Numbered from the stretch's first letter, positions 20,799 through 30,067 are shown. The stretch is DNA of 64,000 nt from Mycobacterium palustre (GCF_002101785.1 NZ_LQPJ01000106.1:1-64000), one strand, 5' to 3'. Made by a program: numbers and translations. The notes: a model not told the origin generated them from the letters alone.

Positions 20799-21440
20799 TC
20801 AGCTCGCCAGCGCCTCGGCGATGGGCACCTCGCCGTTGTTGAAGTCGATGGTGCGCCCGATCGTCGAGTCGTCGGCGAGGGCGGCGGCCACCACGAGCGC
20901 GACGTCGCCGCGCGAAACCTCTCCTTTGCCCTTGCCCAGCGCGATGCGCCCGGTCGCCGGTTCGAGGGTGAGCCGGCCGGGGCCGAGGACGGTCCAGTCG
21001 AGTCCGCTGGCGCGCAGGTGGGCGTCCGCGGCCGCCTTGGCCTGCGCGTAGGGGAAGAACGAATCGCCTTCCGGCACCCCGTGATCGGGCCCGACGCCGA
21101 AATAGGACACCATCACGAACCGCCCGACTTCGGCCCGCGCGGCGGCGTCCATCACCCGGATCGCGGCGTCGCGGTCGACGGCGTAGGTGCGCGCCGGGTT
21201 GCCGCCGCCCGCGCCGGCGGAGAAGACGACGGCGTCGTGGCCGGCCACCAACTTCGCCAGCGCGTCGGTGTCGAGGGTTTCGATGTCGGCCACCACCGGC
21301 TCGGCACCGCTCCGCGCGACGTCGTCGGAGTGGTCGGGATTGCGGAACACGGAACTGACCCGGTCGCCGCGGTCGGTCAGGATGCGGGCCAGCTGCAGCG
21401 CGACCTTGCCGTGGCCGCCGATGATGACGATGCGTGCCAT
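20799..21440 (-). CDS. NAD(P)-binding oxidoreductase, atypical SDR
   Basis: 213 residues. MARIVIIGGHGKVALQLARI gives a Rossmann fold with GGHGKVA in place of the usual GxxGxxG. The core has SYFGVGPDHG and YAQAKAAAD (YxxxK-like), and the C-terminal part resembles NAD(P)H-binding proteins of the NmrA/SDR-a5 type (TVLGPGRLTLEP). It lies 21 bp downstream of the next SDR gene and is probably co-transcribed with it. Substrate unknown. Its end is about 57 bp from the riboswitch leader of metE, read in the same direction. Confidence 0.85.
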   Translation of the reverse strand: MARIVIIGGHGKVALQLARILTDRGDRVSSVFRNPDHSDDVARSGAEPVVADIETLDTDALAKLVAGHDAVVFSAGAGGGNPARTYAVDRDAAIRVMDAAARAEVGRFVMVSYFGVGPDHGVPEGDSFFPYAQAKAAADAHLRASGLDWTVLGPGRLTLEPATGRIALGKGKGEVSRGDVALVVAAALADDSTIGRTIDFNNGEVPIAEALAS

Positions 21441-21461
21441 ACCAACCGACGGTACCGGCCG

Positions 21462-22304
21462 TTAGAGCTTCACCCTCCCCATGATCAGGTCGATGATCGG
21501 CTTGCCCGGGGGATAGGCGTTGGTGAGCGAGGCCATCGTGTGCCCGTAGTCGACCAGCAGCGTGATCCCGTTGATGCCGAAGGCGGCGGCGCTGTTGAGG
21601 AACGCCATCACGTCGCCCATCTGCTCGGGCGTGTGCACCTTCGAGCCGGTCTCGTCGCGGTAGTCCTGGGCGAAGGTGAGCCACAGGTCGGCGTTGGCCT
21701 GGGCGAGCGGGGTGTCGGTCGGGCCCGGGCAGATCGCGTTGATCCGGACGCCCCGCTTCAGCAGCGGGTAGCCCTGGGTCGCCACGTAGGCGTTGACGAC
21801 CTTCTTCGAAAAGCCGTAGTGGATGATGCCTTCGGCCTCGTGGGCCTTGACCCACTCCTGCGCCGACGCGAAGTCCGGGGTGGCGAGGAACTCGGTCAGC
21901 AGCTCCAGGTCGTTCTCCCAGCCCATGCCGGCCACCGAGGAGATGAAGCAGATCGCCGCGCCCGAGGGAAGCCGGTTCTTCTCGAGGAGGCGGTCGATGA
22001 GGTGCCGGTGGCCGATGAAGTTGATCGCCATCAGGTCGGTCGTCCCCTCGGCGATGCCGGCGGCCGAGAACAGGGCGTGCACCGGCCCGTCCACCTGCTC
22101 GAGCGCGGCGTCGATCGACGCGGGATCGCGCAGGTCCACCTGGATGGCCTTGGCGACGTCGTAGGTCACCGGCGCGTAGTCCAGCACGATCACCTCGGCG
22201 CCGAGTTCCGCCGCGGACTTGGCCGCCGCGGCGCCCATGCCCGTCGCGCCGCCCACAACCAGCGCGCGTTTGCCGTCGTAGCGCAACCGATCGATCACAG
22301 ACAT
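21462..22304 (-). CDS. Short-chain dehydrogenase/reductase
   Basis: 280 residues from the ATG at 22304 (MSVIDRLRYDGKRALVVGGA), preceded by GAAGGGGAT. The cofactor loop is GGATGMGAAA, the catalytic Ser lies in CFISSVAGMG and the YxxxK pair is YGFSKK near residue 163. CPGPTDTPL follows in the usual position. An insertion between the Ser and Tyr motifs (ENDLELLTEFLATPDF) is typical of the 3-alpha-hydroxysteroid-dehydrogenase-like SDRs. Likely oxidises or reduces an alcohol/ketone in lipid or steroid breakdown (inference). An inverted repeat between it and the upstream TetR gene may be its operator. Confidence 0.9.
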   Translation of the reverse strand: MSVIDRLRYDGKRALVVGGATGMGAAAAKSAAELGAEVIVLDYAPVTYDVAKAIQVDLRDPASIDAALEQVDGPVHALFSAAGIAEGTTDLMAINFIGHRHLIDRLLEKNRLPSGAAICFISSVAGMGWENDLELLTEFLATPDFASAQEWVKAHEAEGIIHYGFSKKVVNAYVATQGYPLLKRGVRINAICPGPTDTPLAQANADLWLTFAQDYRDETGSKVHTPEQMGDVMAFLNSAAAFGINGITLLVDYGHTMASLTNAYPPGKPIIDLIMGRVKL

Positions 22305-22349
22305 GGAAATCCCCTTCTCGTTCACCGCCAACCCGGTTCTAACCGCCCT

Positions 22350-22366
22350 ACTGTATGTAGAACAGT
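22350..22366. promoter_or_regulatory. Inverted repeat in the SDR promoter, possible TetR operator
   Basis: ACTGT-ATGTAGA-ACAGT, arms of 5 bp around a 7-bp spacer, sits in an AT-rich patch between the end of the double TetR gene (22382) and the SDR start (22304). Its position fits a repressor site for the SDR promoter, with the adjacent TetR protein as the obvious candidate. No binding evidence. Confidence 0.4.
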
Positions 22367-22381
22367 TATTAGGTTCAATAC

Positions 22382-23686
22382 CTATTTGCCGCGGACGGCG
22401 ACGCCGCGCAGCACGGTGTCACGGGCGTGCACCAGCGCGGCGCGTTTGCCGACGGCGCGAAGGATGTTCTCCGGTATCCACTGCAGGCCGATCAGGCAGC
22501 GGGCCAGCATCGCCGTCGACGGGGCGTCGATGGCGACCTCACCGGACCGGATGCCTTCGGAGAGCAGCGATTTCATCTGCCGAAGGCGAGTGGCGTACAG
22601 CCAGCCCGGGTTGGGCGTGTCCGGCGGCGATTGCCGCATCCAGGCGAGCTGGATCCGGAACTCGTCGGAAAACCGGTCGAGGGCGTTGACGTTGACCCAG
22701 CTGAGCGCGTCGAGCTTCTCGATGACGCCGGCATCCGAGCGCAGGACGGCGACCCAGCCCGCCTCGACCTTCTTGCCGAAGGATTCCATGATCGAGGCCA
22801 GCAGTTCGTCCTTGGAGCCGATCACCCGGTAGACGGTCCCGGTGCCCAGGCCCGCCGCGGAGGCGATGTCCCGGATGGTGGTGACCTCATAACCTTTGCG
22901 CCCGAATTCGGTTCGGGCCACCGCGCGGACGTGGGCCGCCTTGTCGCGGGGGTCGGCGTCGCGGTCGTCGGCCCACGTGGCGATGGCGTCCGCGGCGGCG
23001 GTGAAGGCGTCGGACCGGTCCAGCGCGGAGTCGGCGGGCGGCCGGGAGGCCAAGCCCTGCAGGATGATTCGGCACAGCAGCTCGGCCACCTGGTCGGCGG
23101 GCGATTTGTGGCGCATGACGGCGAGCCCGACCTGAAGCATCGTTTGGCAGATGCGGTCGGCCAGCGTGGGCAGGTCGATGTCGGGTTTGATGTAGCCGCT
23201 CCATCGGCCGGCGCGCAGCGTTTGCAGCATCGCCTCCTGGATCGCGCCGGGCTGCCGCTGCGTCAGCTTCATCAGCTGCGGGTCGGCGCTGGGCCCCTCG
23301 TAGAACGACATCTGCAGGGCGGCGCCGTGCCGCACCGCGCAATTCGCGATCGCCTTGCCCAGCTCGACGATCTGGTCCGCGACCGGCCGCGAATCGGGCT
23401 CGTCCAGTGTGGCCTGCGCGGCGAGCCCGATGCGGTTCAGATCGTCTTGGTACCGGCGGATCAGCTCGATGAGGATCGCCTCTTTGGATTCGAAATGGTG
23501 ATACAGGCTGCCGGGCAAGATGCCGGCGGCGTCCGCTATCTCCTGCAGCGACGTCCGCAATCCGGAGGACGCGATCAGCGACGCCGCGGTCTGGAGGATC
23601 TCGGTGCGGCGCGACCCGGGATCGTCGGAGGGGTCCGGGCGGACGACCGGGGACCGGCCCTGGGACAGCGGCTCTATTTTGGCCAT
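22382..23686 (-). CDS. Tandem (double) TetR-family regulator
   Basis: 434 residues from the ATG at 23686 (MAKIEPLSQGRSPVVRP); an in-frame GTG or ATG further upstream is less likely. Two complete TetR units are fused. The first HTH is TSLQEIADAAGILPGSLYHH, with a ligand domain to about residue 210. The second HTH is TTIRDIASAAGLGTGTVYRV near residue 270, with its own C-terminal domain. Each TetR unit normally dimerises, so the fusion may act as a pseudo-dimer. It lies between the SDR and the acyl-CoA dehydrogenase genes, all on the minus strand, and probably controls this lipid block. Confidence 0.9.
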   Translation of the reverse strand: MAKIEPLSQGRSPVVRPDPSDDPGSRRTEILQTAASLIASSGLRTSLQEIADAAGILPGSLYHHFESKEAILIELIRRYQDDLNRIGLAAQATLDEPDSRPVADQIVELGKAIANCAVRHGAALQMSFYEGPSADPQLMKLTQRQPGAIQEAMLQTLRAGRWSGYIKPDIDLPTLADRICQTMLQVGLAVMRHKSPADQVAELLCRIILQGLASRPPADSALDRSDAFTAAADAIATWADDRDADPRDKAAHVRAVARTEFGRKGYEVTTIRDIASAAGLGTGTVYRVIGSKDELLASIMESFGKKVEAGWVAVLRSDAGVIEKLDALSWVNVNALDRFSDEFRIQLAWMRQSPPDTPNPGWLYATRLRQMKSLLSEGIRSGEVAIDAPSTAMLARCLIGLQWIPENILRAVGKRAALVHARDTVLRGVAVRGK

Positions 23687-23824
23687 GGCTAACGGCGCGC
23701 CAACTCGGACGAGTGCGAATCGGCATGCACGCGGATCGTCCTCCCACCGAACCAAATCTTTGTGTTAGAAGGCTATCAGACCTGGCGAAACAAGCGCGCG
23801 CGCCAAACGGGCAGCAGGTCCATT

Positions 23825-24931
23825 CTAAGGCGCCGCGGACCCCCGGTCGGCAAGCCGTGAACCGAGCTCGGTCAGGTACCGGTCCGGGCCGCCCAGCAGC
23901 GCGCTCCAGCCCAGCAGCCGCTTGAGGTACAGGTGGGCGTCGTGCTCCCAGGTGTAGCCGATGCCGCCGAACACCTGGATGGCGGTGTCGCCGACGGTGG
24001 CCAGCCGCCCGGCGAACGCCTTGGCCCGCAACGCCGCCAGGTGCCGCTCCTCGGCGCCGGCGTTATCGGCGGCCCACAGCGCGTGGATCACGCCGCCGCG
24101 CGCCAGCTCGACGGTCTCGAACATGTCGACGCACAGGTGCTGGACCGCCTGAAACGAACCGATGACCCGCCCGAATTGCCTTCTGACTTTCGCGTATTCG
24201 ACGGCTAGGTCCATGACCGCGCGCGCGGCCCCGAGCGCGTCCGCGGCGGCCGCGATCAGTACGTCGTCGACCACCGCCGCCACGTCGTCGGACGAAACCG
24301 TGGCCAGCCGATCGGCGGGTGCCGCGTCCAGCGTGACCCGAAAGCGCTTGCGGGTCTGGTCGATACCGCGCTCCACCGCGACCCAAACTCCGGGGGCGTC
24401 GGTCCGCACGGCGTAAAGCCCGGTGCCGCCGGAATCCTCGGCGAGCGCCAGCAGGACGTCGGCGGCACCGGCGTCGTAGACCGCGGGGATTTCGCCGCGC
24501 ACCTCGATCCCGTTCCCCTGCCGGTCCGCGGTGACGCGGGCGTGGTCGTCAACGAAGCCGACGGTCGCGATCGTGGTGCCGTCGGCGATCCCGGTCAACA
24601 GGCTGGCCGCCGAACCCTTGGCCCCCGAGCGGGTCAGCGCGCGGGTGGCGGCGACCGCGGTCGACAGCCAGGGGCCGGGATGCAATGCGGCGCCGAGCTC
24701 CTCGGCGACGATGCCCGCCTCGACCATGCTCATGCCGGCGCCGCCACAGGCCGCCGGCACCAGCAGGCCGGTGACCCCGAGGTCGGCGAGGCCGCGCCAC
24801 ACCGCGTCGGTGATGCCCGCGGGGTCGTCGAGCAACGGCCGCACGTGACCCGAGATCGGGGCCCTTGCGGCGAGGAAGGCCCGGGTGGTGTCGCGCAGCG
24901 CCGCCTGCTCGTCGCTCAGCTCGAGGTTCAT
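23825..24931 (-). CDS. Acyl-CoA dehydrogenase, beta-type subunit
   Basis: 368 residues from the ATG at 24931 (MNLELSDEQAALRDTTRAFL). ACAD fold with N-terminal helical domain, central beta domain and a C-terminal helical domain containing YAKVRRQFGRVIGSFQAVQH and QVFGGIGYTWEHDAHLYLKR. It overlaps the upstream FadE gene by ATGA, a sign of translational coupling. Such adjacent pairs in mycobacteria form alpha2beta2 heterotetramers acting on steroid side chains or other bulky acyl-CoAs. Substrate cannot be read from sequence. Confidence 0.9.
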   Translation of the reverse strand: MNLELSDEQAALRDTTRAFLAARAPISGHVRPLLDDPAGITDAVWRGLADLGVTGLLVPAACGGAGMSMVEAGIVAEELGAALHPGPWLSTAVAATRALTRSGAKGSAASLLTGIADGTTIATVGFVDDHARVTADRQGNGIEVRGEIPAVYDAGAADVLLALAEDSGGTGLYAVRTDAPGVWVAVERGIDQTRKRFRVTLDAAPADRLATVSSDDVAAVVDDVLIAAAADALGAARAVMDLAVEYAKVRRQFGRVIGSFQAVQHLCVDMFETVELARGGVIHALWAADNAGAEERHLAALRAKAFAGRLATVGDTAIQVFGGIGYTWEHDAHLYLKRLLGWSALLGGPDRYLTELGSRLADRGSAAP

Positions 24932-26082
24932 GAGCGCGGCAATCCCAGGACGCGCTGCGCGGTGATGTTCTTGTTGATCTGGGTGGTGCCGCCCGCGATG
25001 GTCAGCGAGCGCGACGTCAGGCGGTAATTGGCCCACGGGGCGTTGCCGCCGCGGGTGCCCAGGACGTCGAAGGCCAGGGCGGCCAGGTCTTGCCCGATCT
25101 CGCCCCACACGGTCTTGGCGAGGCTGGCCGAGCCGAATGCCACCTTGTCCGGGCCGCCGTGCAGCGCGGCCGAGATCGAACGCTGGCAGAGCACCTCGAG
25201 ATACTTGATGCGGACCGCGATTTCGCCGAGGCGCCGCAGCGTCACCGGGTCGTGCAGCGCGTCGCTGTGCGTGGCGATGTCGTCCACCAGTTCTTCCAGG
25301 CGCACCTGCATCTCGGCGTACAGCCGCGCCGCCCCGGCGCGCTCGTGGCTGAGCGTCGTGGTGGCCACCTGCCACCCCCCGTTGAGGGGGCCGAGCAAGG
25401 CATCGGCCGGGACGCGCACGTCGTGGAAGAACAGCTCGGCGAAGTCGGTGTCGCCGTTGAGCGTGACGAGCGGGCGGACCTCGATGCCGGGCGAGCTCAT
25501 GTCGACGATCAGGCACGAAATGCCTTTGTGCTTGGGGGCTTCCGGGTCGGTGCGCACGTACAGCTGGCACCACTGCGCGCGATGCCCCAGCGAGGTCCAG
25601 ATCTTCTGGCCGTTGACCACGAAGTGCTCGCCGTCGGTGACCGCCCGGGTGCGCAGCGCGGCGAGGTCGGAACCGGCCTCGGGCTCCGACATGCCCTGGC
25701 ACCAGATGTCGTCGGCGCGCATCATGCGCGGGAGCAGCGTCGTCTTCTGGGACTCGGTGCCGTATTGCATGATCGCCGGTGCGATGTTGTTCATCCCAAT
25801 GACGTTGAGCGGCATCGGAGCTCGTGCGCGGGTGGTTTCCTCGGTGTAGACGAGTTGCTCGAGAACCGTCGCCCCGCGGCCGCCGTACTCGCGGGGCCAG
25901 GAGACCGCGGCCCACCCGGCGTCCGCCATCGTCCGGTTCCAGGCGCGCAGCATGTCGAACGCGGCGTCGTCGCGACCGGTCGGCCGGCGCGCGGCGATCA
26001 GCTCGTCGGTCAGGTTGGCGGACAGCCAGTCGCGCAGCTCGGCGCGGAACTGTTCGACTTCCGGGGGGTAGGAAAAGTCCAC
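24928..26082 (-). CDS. Acyl-CoA dehydrogenase, alpha-type subunit
   Basis: 384 residues from a GTG at 26082 (MDFSYPPEVEQFRAELRDWL). FAD/substrate-loop motif WCQGMSEPEAGSDLAALRTR and C-terminal AGGTTQINKNITAQRVLGLP. At the place where medium-chain enzymes have the catalytic Glu (YEGT), this protein has AGGT, so the base must be elsewhere. LSHERAG, near residue 245, matches the isovaleryl-CoA-dehydrogenase position used by the mycobacterial FadE26-type subunits. With the overlapping downstream subunit it should dehydrogenate an acyl-CoA to the enoyl-CoA and pass electrons to ETF. Confidence 0.92.
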   Translation of the reverse strand: MDFSYPPEVEQFRAELRDWLSANLTDELIAARRPTGRDDAAFDMLRAWNRTMADAGWAAVSWPREYGGRGATVLEQLVYTEETTRARAPMPLNVIGMNNIAPAIMQYGTESQKTTLLPRMMRADDIWCQGMSEPEAGSDLAALRTRAVTDGEHFVVNGQKIWTSLGHRAQWCQLYVRTDPEAPKHKGISCLIVDMSSPGIEVRPLVTLNGDTDFAELFFHDVRVPADALLGPLNGGWQVATTTLSHERAGAARLYAEMQVRLEELVDDIATHSDALHDPVTLRRLGEIAVRIKYLEVLCQRSISAALHGGPDKVAFGSASLAKTVWGEIGQDLAALAFDVLGTRGGNAPWANYRLTSRSLTIAGGTTQINKNITAQRVLGLPRS

Positions 26083-26364
26083 TTTTGCGGACTCTACGTC
26101 GGAGCAGAAATCGGGTCAACGCTGCAACGACGCCGGAGCGGACTCACGCCGGAACAGATAATTGGTCAACACGCGCGCGGTACGGAGGCCGATGGCCAGG
26201 CGGCGCTCCAGGCGCCCCGGGTAGGTCCCGACCGGCGACGATCCCTACACGCGTGCCGTGCGACCCCCAATAACCAGGCCCGCGGTGTTTGCACCTTGCC
26301 AATCGGCTAGTTTCCAGTAAGGCTCTCCGTAGCCCCCTCGACGACTCGGAAGAGAGTGACAAAC

Positions 26365-27849
26365 ATGACTGAGGCTGTAAAGGTCCGCTTCGAGCCCAAG
26401 ATGATGATCGACGGCCAGCTGGTCGACGGTCAGGCCGGCACCTTCACCAACATCAACCCCGCCACCGAGGAGCCGCTCGGCGAGGTCGCGGACGCGTCGA
26501 TCCAGGACATGCACCGGGCCATCGACGCCGCCCGCCGGGCCTTCGACGAGACCGACTGGTCGACCAACCACAAGTTGCGCCAGCGCTGCCTGCTGCAGCT
26601 GCACGAGGCGATCGAGGCCGAGAAGGAGGAGCTCCGCGAGGAGCTGATCCTCGAGGTGGGCGCGCCGCGGGCGATCACCTTCGGCCCCCAGCTGGATGCT
26701 CCGCTCGAGGACGGGCTGAAGTACCCGGCGAGGCTGATCGACGAGTACCCGTGGGAGACCGACCTGGGCGACAAGGTGATCAGCCTGACCGGCGCGCTGA
26801 CCACGCGCAAGGTCTGGCGCGAACCGGTCGGCGTGGTCGGCGCGATCGTGCCGTGGAACTTCCCGTTCGAGGTCACCATCAACAAGATCGGCCAGGCGCT
26901 GGGCACCGGCAACACCGTCGTGCTCAAGCCGGCGCCCGACACCCCGTTCAATGCCACCCGGCTGGGCCGGCTGATCGCCGAGAAGACCGACATCCCACCC
27001 GGTGTCGTCAACGTCGTCACCGCGTCGGACCACCTGGTGGGTGAGGAGCTGACGCTGTCGCCGAAGGTCGACCTGATCTCGTTCACCGGCTCGACCGCGG
27101 TCGGCAAGCGGATCATGGAAAAGGGCGCCGCGACCATGAAGCGGTTGTTCCTCGAGCTCGGCGGCAAGTCGGCCACCATCGTCTTGGAGGACGCCGACTT
27201 CGGGATGGCGTGCGCGATCGGCATCGCGCCGTGCATGCATGCCGGGCAGGGCTGCGCCAACCCCACCAGGATGCTGTTGCCGCGGTCGCGCTACGACGAG
27301 GGGGTGGCGATCCTCAAGAGCATCTACGACAACGTCATGCCGGGCGACCCGCAGGACCCTTCGACGCTGTGCGGCCCGGTGATCTCGGACAAGCAGCGCA
27401 AGCGCGTGCTCGGCTACATCAACAAGGGCGTCGAAGAGGGCGCCACGGCGCTCGTCGGCGGCCCCGACGCGCCCACCGGCTTCGACAAGGGGTTCTATGT
27501 CCGCCCAACGCTTTTCGTCGACGTCGACAACTCCATGACGATCGCCCAGGAGGAGATCTTCGGCCCGGTGCTGGTGGTCATCCCCTTCGACGACGAGGAG
27601 GACGCGATCCGGATCGCCAACGACAGCGCGTACGGGTTGGCCGGCAACGTGATGTCGGGATCGCTGGAGCGTTCGTTGGCGGTGGCCCGACGGATCAAAG
27701 CCGGGTTCATGGGCGTCAACGGCGGCGCCCCGTACGGCGCCGACACCCCGTTCGGCGGCTACAAGGCCAGCGGGGTGGGCCGGCAGAACGGCGTCGCCGG
27801 CTTCGACCAGTACACCGAGATCAAGTCGGTGGCATACCCCGCGGGCTGA
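26365..27849 (+). CDS. Aldehyde dehydrogenase
   Basis: 494 residues from the ATG at 26365 (a GTG at 26356 is possible). NAD(P)-dependent ALDH superfamily. PWNFPFEVTINKIGQALGTG is the cofactor-domain motif, FTGSTAVGK the Rossmann turn, LELGGKS the general-base Glu near residue 263, and HAGQGCANPTR the catalytic Cys near 297. EEIFGPVL and the C-terminal FGGYKASGVGRQNG are intact. It oxidises an aldehyde to the acid. It resembles the M. tuberculosis AldA (Rv0768) group by recall. It is divergent from the FadE pair; a role in lipid or alcohol side-chain oxidation is inferred from neighbours. Confidence 0.93.
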   Translation: MTEAVKVRFEPKMMIDGQLVDGQAGTFTNINPATEEPLGEVADASIQDMHRAIDAARRAFDETDWSTNHKLRQRCLLQLHEAIEAEKEELREELILEVGAPRAITFGPQLDAPLEDGLKYPARLIDEYPWETDLGDKVISLTGALTTRKVWREPVGVVGAIVPWNFPFEVTINKIGQALGTGNTVVLKPAPDTPFNATRLGRLIAEKTDIPPGVVNVVTASDHLVGEELTLSPKVDLISFTGSTAVGKRIMEKGAATMKRLFLELGGKSATIVLEDADFGMACAIGIAPCMHAGQGCANPTRMLLPRSRYDEGVAILKSIYDNVMPGDPQDPSTLCGPVISDKQRKRVLGYINKGVEEGATALVGGPDAPTGFDKGFYVRPTLFVDVDNSMTIAQEEIFGPVLVVIPFDDEEDAIRIANDSAYGLAGNVMSGSLERSLAVARRIKAGFMGVNGGAPYGADTPFGGYKASGVGRQNGVAGFDQYTEIKSVAYPAG

Positions 27850-28057
27850 AAGGCGGCCGTTGACACCGGAATCGCCCGGCGAGAAGGCGATTCCGGCGAC
27901 GTTCGCGCGCCGGCGGCGGGTGGGCGACCGGTGAGCGGGCTTTTATGACCGCTAGCGCGCGCTATCGGATTCTGGGCTCAACTGTGCGGTGTCCCTGAGG
28001 GACGCCCTGGCCGAGGTGGCTCGCAACGGCGCCATGACCACCCCGCCACGCGCCCGC

Positions 28058-28084
28058 CCAACGCGTTGGTTGACAATCGACCAA
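28058..28084. promoter_or_regulatory. Two overlapping palindromes in front of the thiolase gene
   Basis: CCAACGCGTTGG (28058-28069) is a perfect 12-bp palindrome. It overlaps TTGGT-TGACAATCG-ACCAA (28066-28084), which also contains a -35-like TTGACA. Both lie 25-50 bp before the thiolase ATG, where a repressor would act. The same half-sites CCAAC/GTTGG, followed by TGACAA, occur before the SDR gene at 45974. The rest of the 27850-28109 gap shows nothing recognisable. Confidence 0.45.
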
Positions 28085-28109
28085 AGACCGACTCAAAGGA
28101 GAGATCACC

Positions 28110-29267
28110 ATGGCTGAAGCCGTCATCGTCGAGGCAGTCCGCTCACCCATCGGCAAGCGCAACGGCGGGCTTTCCGGCGTGCATCCGGCCGACCTCTCCG
28201 CGCAGGTGCTCAACGGCTTGGTCGACAAGGCCGGCATCGACCCCGAAATCGTCGACGACGTCATCTGGGGCTGCGTGATGCAGGCCGGTGAGCAGGCCCT
28301 CGACATCGGCCGCACCGCGCTGCTCGCGGCCGGCTGGCCCGAAAGCGTCCCCGGCGTGACCGTCGACCGCCAGTGCGGGTCGAGCCAGCAGTCGATCCAC
28401 TTCGCCGCGGCCGGCGTCGTCGCCGGGCACTACGACGTCGTCGTCGCCGGCGGGGTGGAATCGATGTCGCGGACCCCGATGGGTGCGTCGCTGGCCAACG
28501 GCGGGCGGCCCTACCCGCAGGCCTTCCTCGACCGCTACGAGGGCCAGATCCCCAACCAGGGGATCGGCGCCGAGATGATCGCCGAGCAGTGGGGATTCGA
28601 CCGCACCGCGCTCGACGAGTTCTCCCTGGCGTCGCACGAAAAGGCGGCAGCCGCACAGGATTCCGGCGCCTTCGACGACCAGATCGTCGGGATCACGGTA
28701 ACGGACGGCTCGGAAAAATCAGTGGTGCTCAAGGACGAGGGCATCCGCCGCGGCACCCCGATGGAAAAGATGGCGTCGCTCAAGCCGGCGTTCAAGGAGG
28801 ACGGCGTGATCCACGCCGGCAACTCCTCGCAGATCTCCGACGGCTCGGCCGCCATCCTGTTCATGTCGGCCGAGAAGGCGAAGTCGTTGGGGCTCAAGCC
28901 AATCGCGAAGGTGCACACCGCGACGCTGGCCAGCGCCAACCCGGTGATCATGCTGACCGCGCCCATCCCGGCCACCCAGAAGGCACTGAAGAAGTCCGGG
29001 CTGTCCATCGACGACATCGGCGCCTACGAGGTCAACGAGGCCTTCGCCCCGGTCCCGCTGGCCTGGCTCAAGGACATCGGCGCCGACGAGAAGAAGCTCA
29101 ACCCCAACGGCGGGGCGATCGCGCTCGGCCACCCGCTGGGCGGGTCGGGCGCGCGCCTGATGACCACGCTGCTGTACCACATGCGCGACAAGGGAATTCG
29201 CTACGGCCTGCAGACGATGTGTGAGGGCGGCGGCCAGGCCAACGCCACCATCGTGGAGCTTCTGTGA
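28110..29267 (+). CDS. Thiolase (acetyl-CoA acetyltransferase / 3-ketoacyl-CoA thiolase)
   Basis: 385 residues, MAEAVIVEAVRSPIGKRNGG onward, preceded by AAAGGAGAG. Catalytic residues are all present: nucleophile Cys in DRQCGSSQQ (near 89), NEAFAPVPL, His in GHPLGGSGAR (near 341) and Cys in CEGGGQAN (near 371). It cleaves a 3-ketoacyl-CoA with CoA, or runs the reverse condensation. GTGA overlap with the following hydratase gene shows they form one transcript. Chain-length and ring specificity cannot be told from sequence; FadA5-like sterol thiolases have the same layout. Confidence 0.94.
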   Translation: MAEAVIVEAVRSPIGKRNGGLSGVHPADLSAQVLNGLVDKAGIDPEIVDDVIWGCVMQAGEQALDIGRTALLAAGWPESVPGVTVDRQCGSSQQSIHFAAAGVVAGHYDVVVAGGVESMSRTPMGASLANGGRPYPQAFLDRYEGQIPNQGIGAEMIAEQWGFDRTALDEFSLASHEKAAAAQDSGAFDDQIVGITVTDGSEKSVVLKDEGIRRGTPMEKMASLKPAFKEDGVIHAGNSSQISDGSAAILFMSAEKAKSLGLKPIAKVHTATLASANPVIMLTAPIPATQKALKKSGLSIDDIGAYEVNEAFAPVPLAWLKDIGADEKKLNPNGGAIALGHPLGGSGARLMTTLLYHMRDKGIRYGLQTMCEGGGQANATIVELL

Positions 29268-30067
29268 CCGACACCGACGGCCAGGCGCCGGGGGCGCTCG
29301 TCGAGCGCCGCGGCAACGTGATGGTCATTACCATCAACCGGCCCGAGGCGCGTAACGCGGTCAACGGTGCCGTCAGCACCGCCGTCGGCGACGCGCTCGA
29401 ACAAGCGCAACACGACCCGGACGTGCGGGCGGTGGTGATCACCGGTGCCGGGGACAAGTCGTTTTGCGCCGGCGCCGACCTCAAGGCGATCTCGCGGCGG
29501 GAGAACCTGTATCACCCCGAGCACGGCGAATGGGGCTTCGCCGGTTACGTGCACCACTTCATCGACAAGCCCACCATCGCGGCGGTCAACGGCACCGCGC
29601 TCGGCGGTGGCACCGAAATCGCGCTGGCCAGTGATTTGGTAGTGGCCGACGAGCGGGCCACGTTCGGGTTGCCGGAGGTCAAACGAGGCCTCATCGCGGC
29701 GGCCGGCGGCGTGTTCCGCATCGTGCAGCAGCTGCCCCGCAAGGTGGCCATGGAACTGCTGCTGACCGGCGAGCCGCTCGGCGCCGCCGACGCGTTGGAA
29801 TGGGGCCTGATCAACCGGGTCGTCAGCGCGGGCACGGTGCTCGACGCCGCGCTGGCCCTGGCCGCCCGGGTCACCGTCAACGCGCCGCTGTCCGTGCAGG
29901 CCAGCAAGCGCATCGCCTACGGGGCCGACGACGGCGTCATCACCGACGAAGAGATCGGCTGGGAGCGCACCATGCGCGAGATGCGTTCGCTGATCCGGTC
30001 CGAGGACGCCAGGGAGGGACCGTTGGCGTTCGCCGAGAAGCGGGAGCCGGTCTGGAAGGCGCGCTAG
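29264..30067 (+). CDS. Enoyl-CoA hydratase (crotonase family)
   Basis: 267 residues from a GTG at 29264 that overlaps the thiolase stop. MTDTDGQAPGALVERRGNVM, then the oxyanion-hole segments SFCAGADLKAIS and NGTALGGGTEIALASD, and FGLPEVKRGLIAAAGG with a Glu at the hydratase position. The C-terminus EGPLAFAEKREPVWKAR is the common EchA ending. It would add water to an enoyl-CoA, the step before 3-hydroxyacyl oxidation and thiolysis. With the ALDH, thiolase and FadE pair it completes most of a beta-oxidation set. Resembles EchA19-type proteins in its ends, but I do not assign a number. Confidence 0.92.
   Translation: MTDTDGQAPGALVERRGNVMVITINRPEARNAVNGAVSTAVGDALEQAQHDPDVRAVVITGAGDKSFCAGADLKAISRRENLYHPEHGEWGFAGYVHHFIDKPTIAAVNGTALGGGTEIALASDLVVADERATFGLPEVKRGLIAAAGGVFRIVQQLPRKVAMELLLTGEPLGAADALEWGLINRVVSAGTVLDAALALAARVTVNAPLSVQASKRIAYGADDGVITDEEIGWERTMREMRSLIRSEDAREGPLAFAEKREPVWKAR

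Noticed and set aside
23825..26119. A single 764-residue fusion of two acyl-CoA dehydrogenases
   Set aside because: The upstream part is another frame of the alpha-subunit gene. The real arrangement is two genes with an ATGA overlap.
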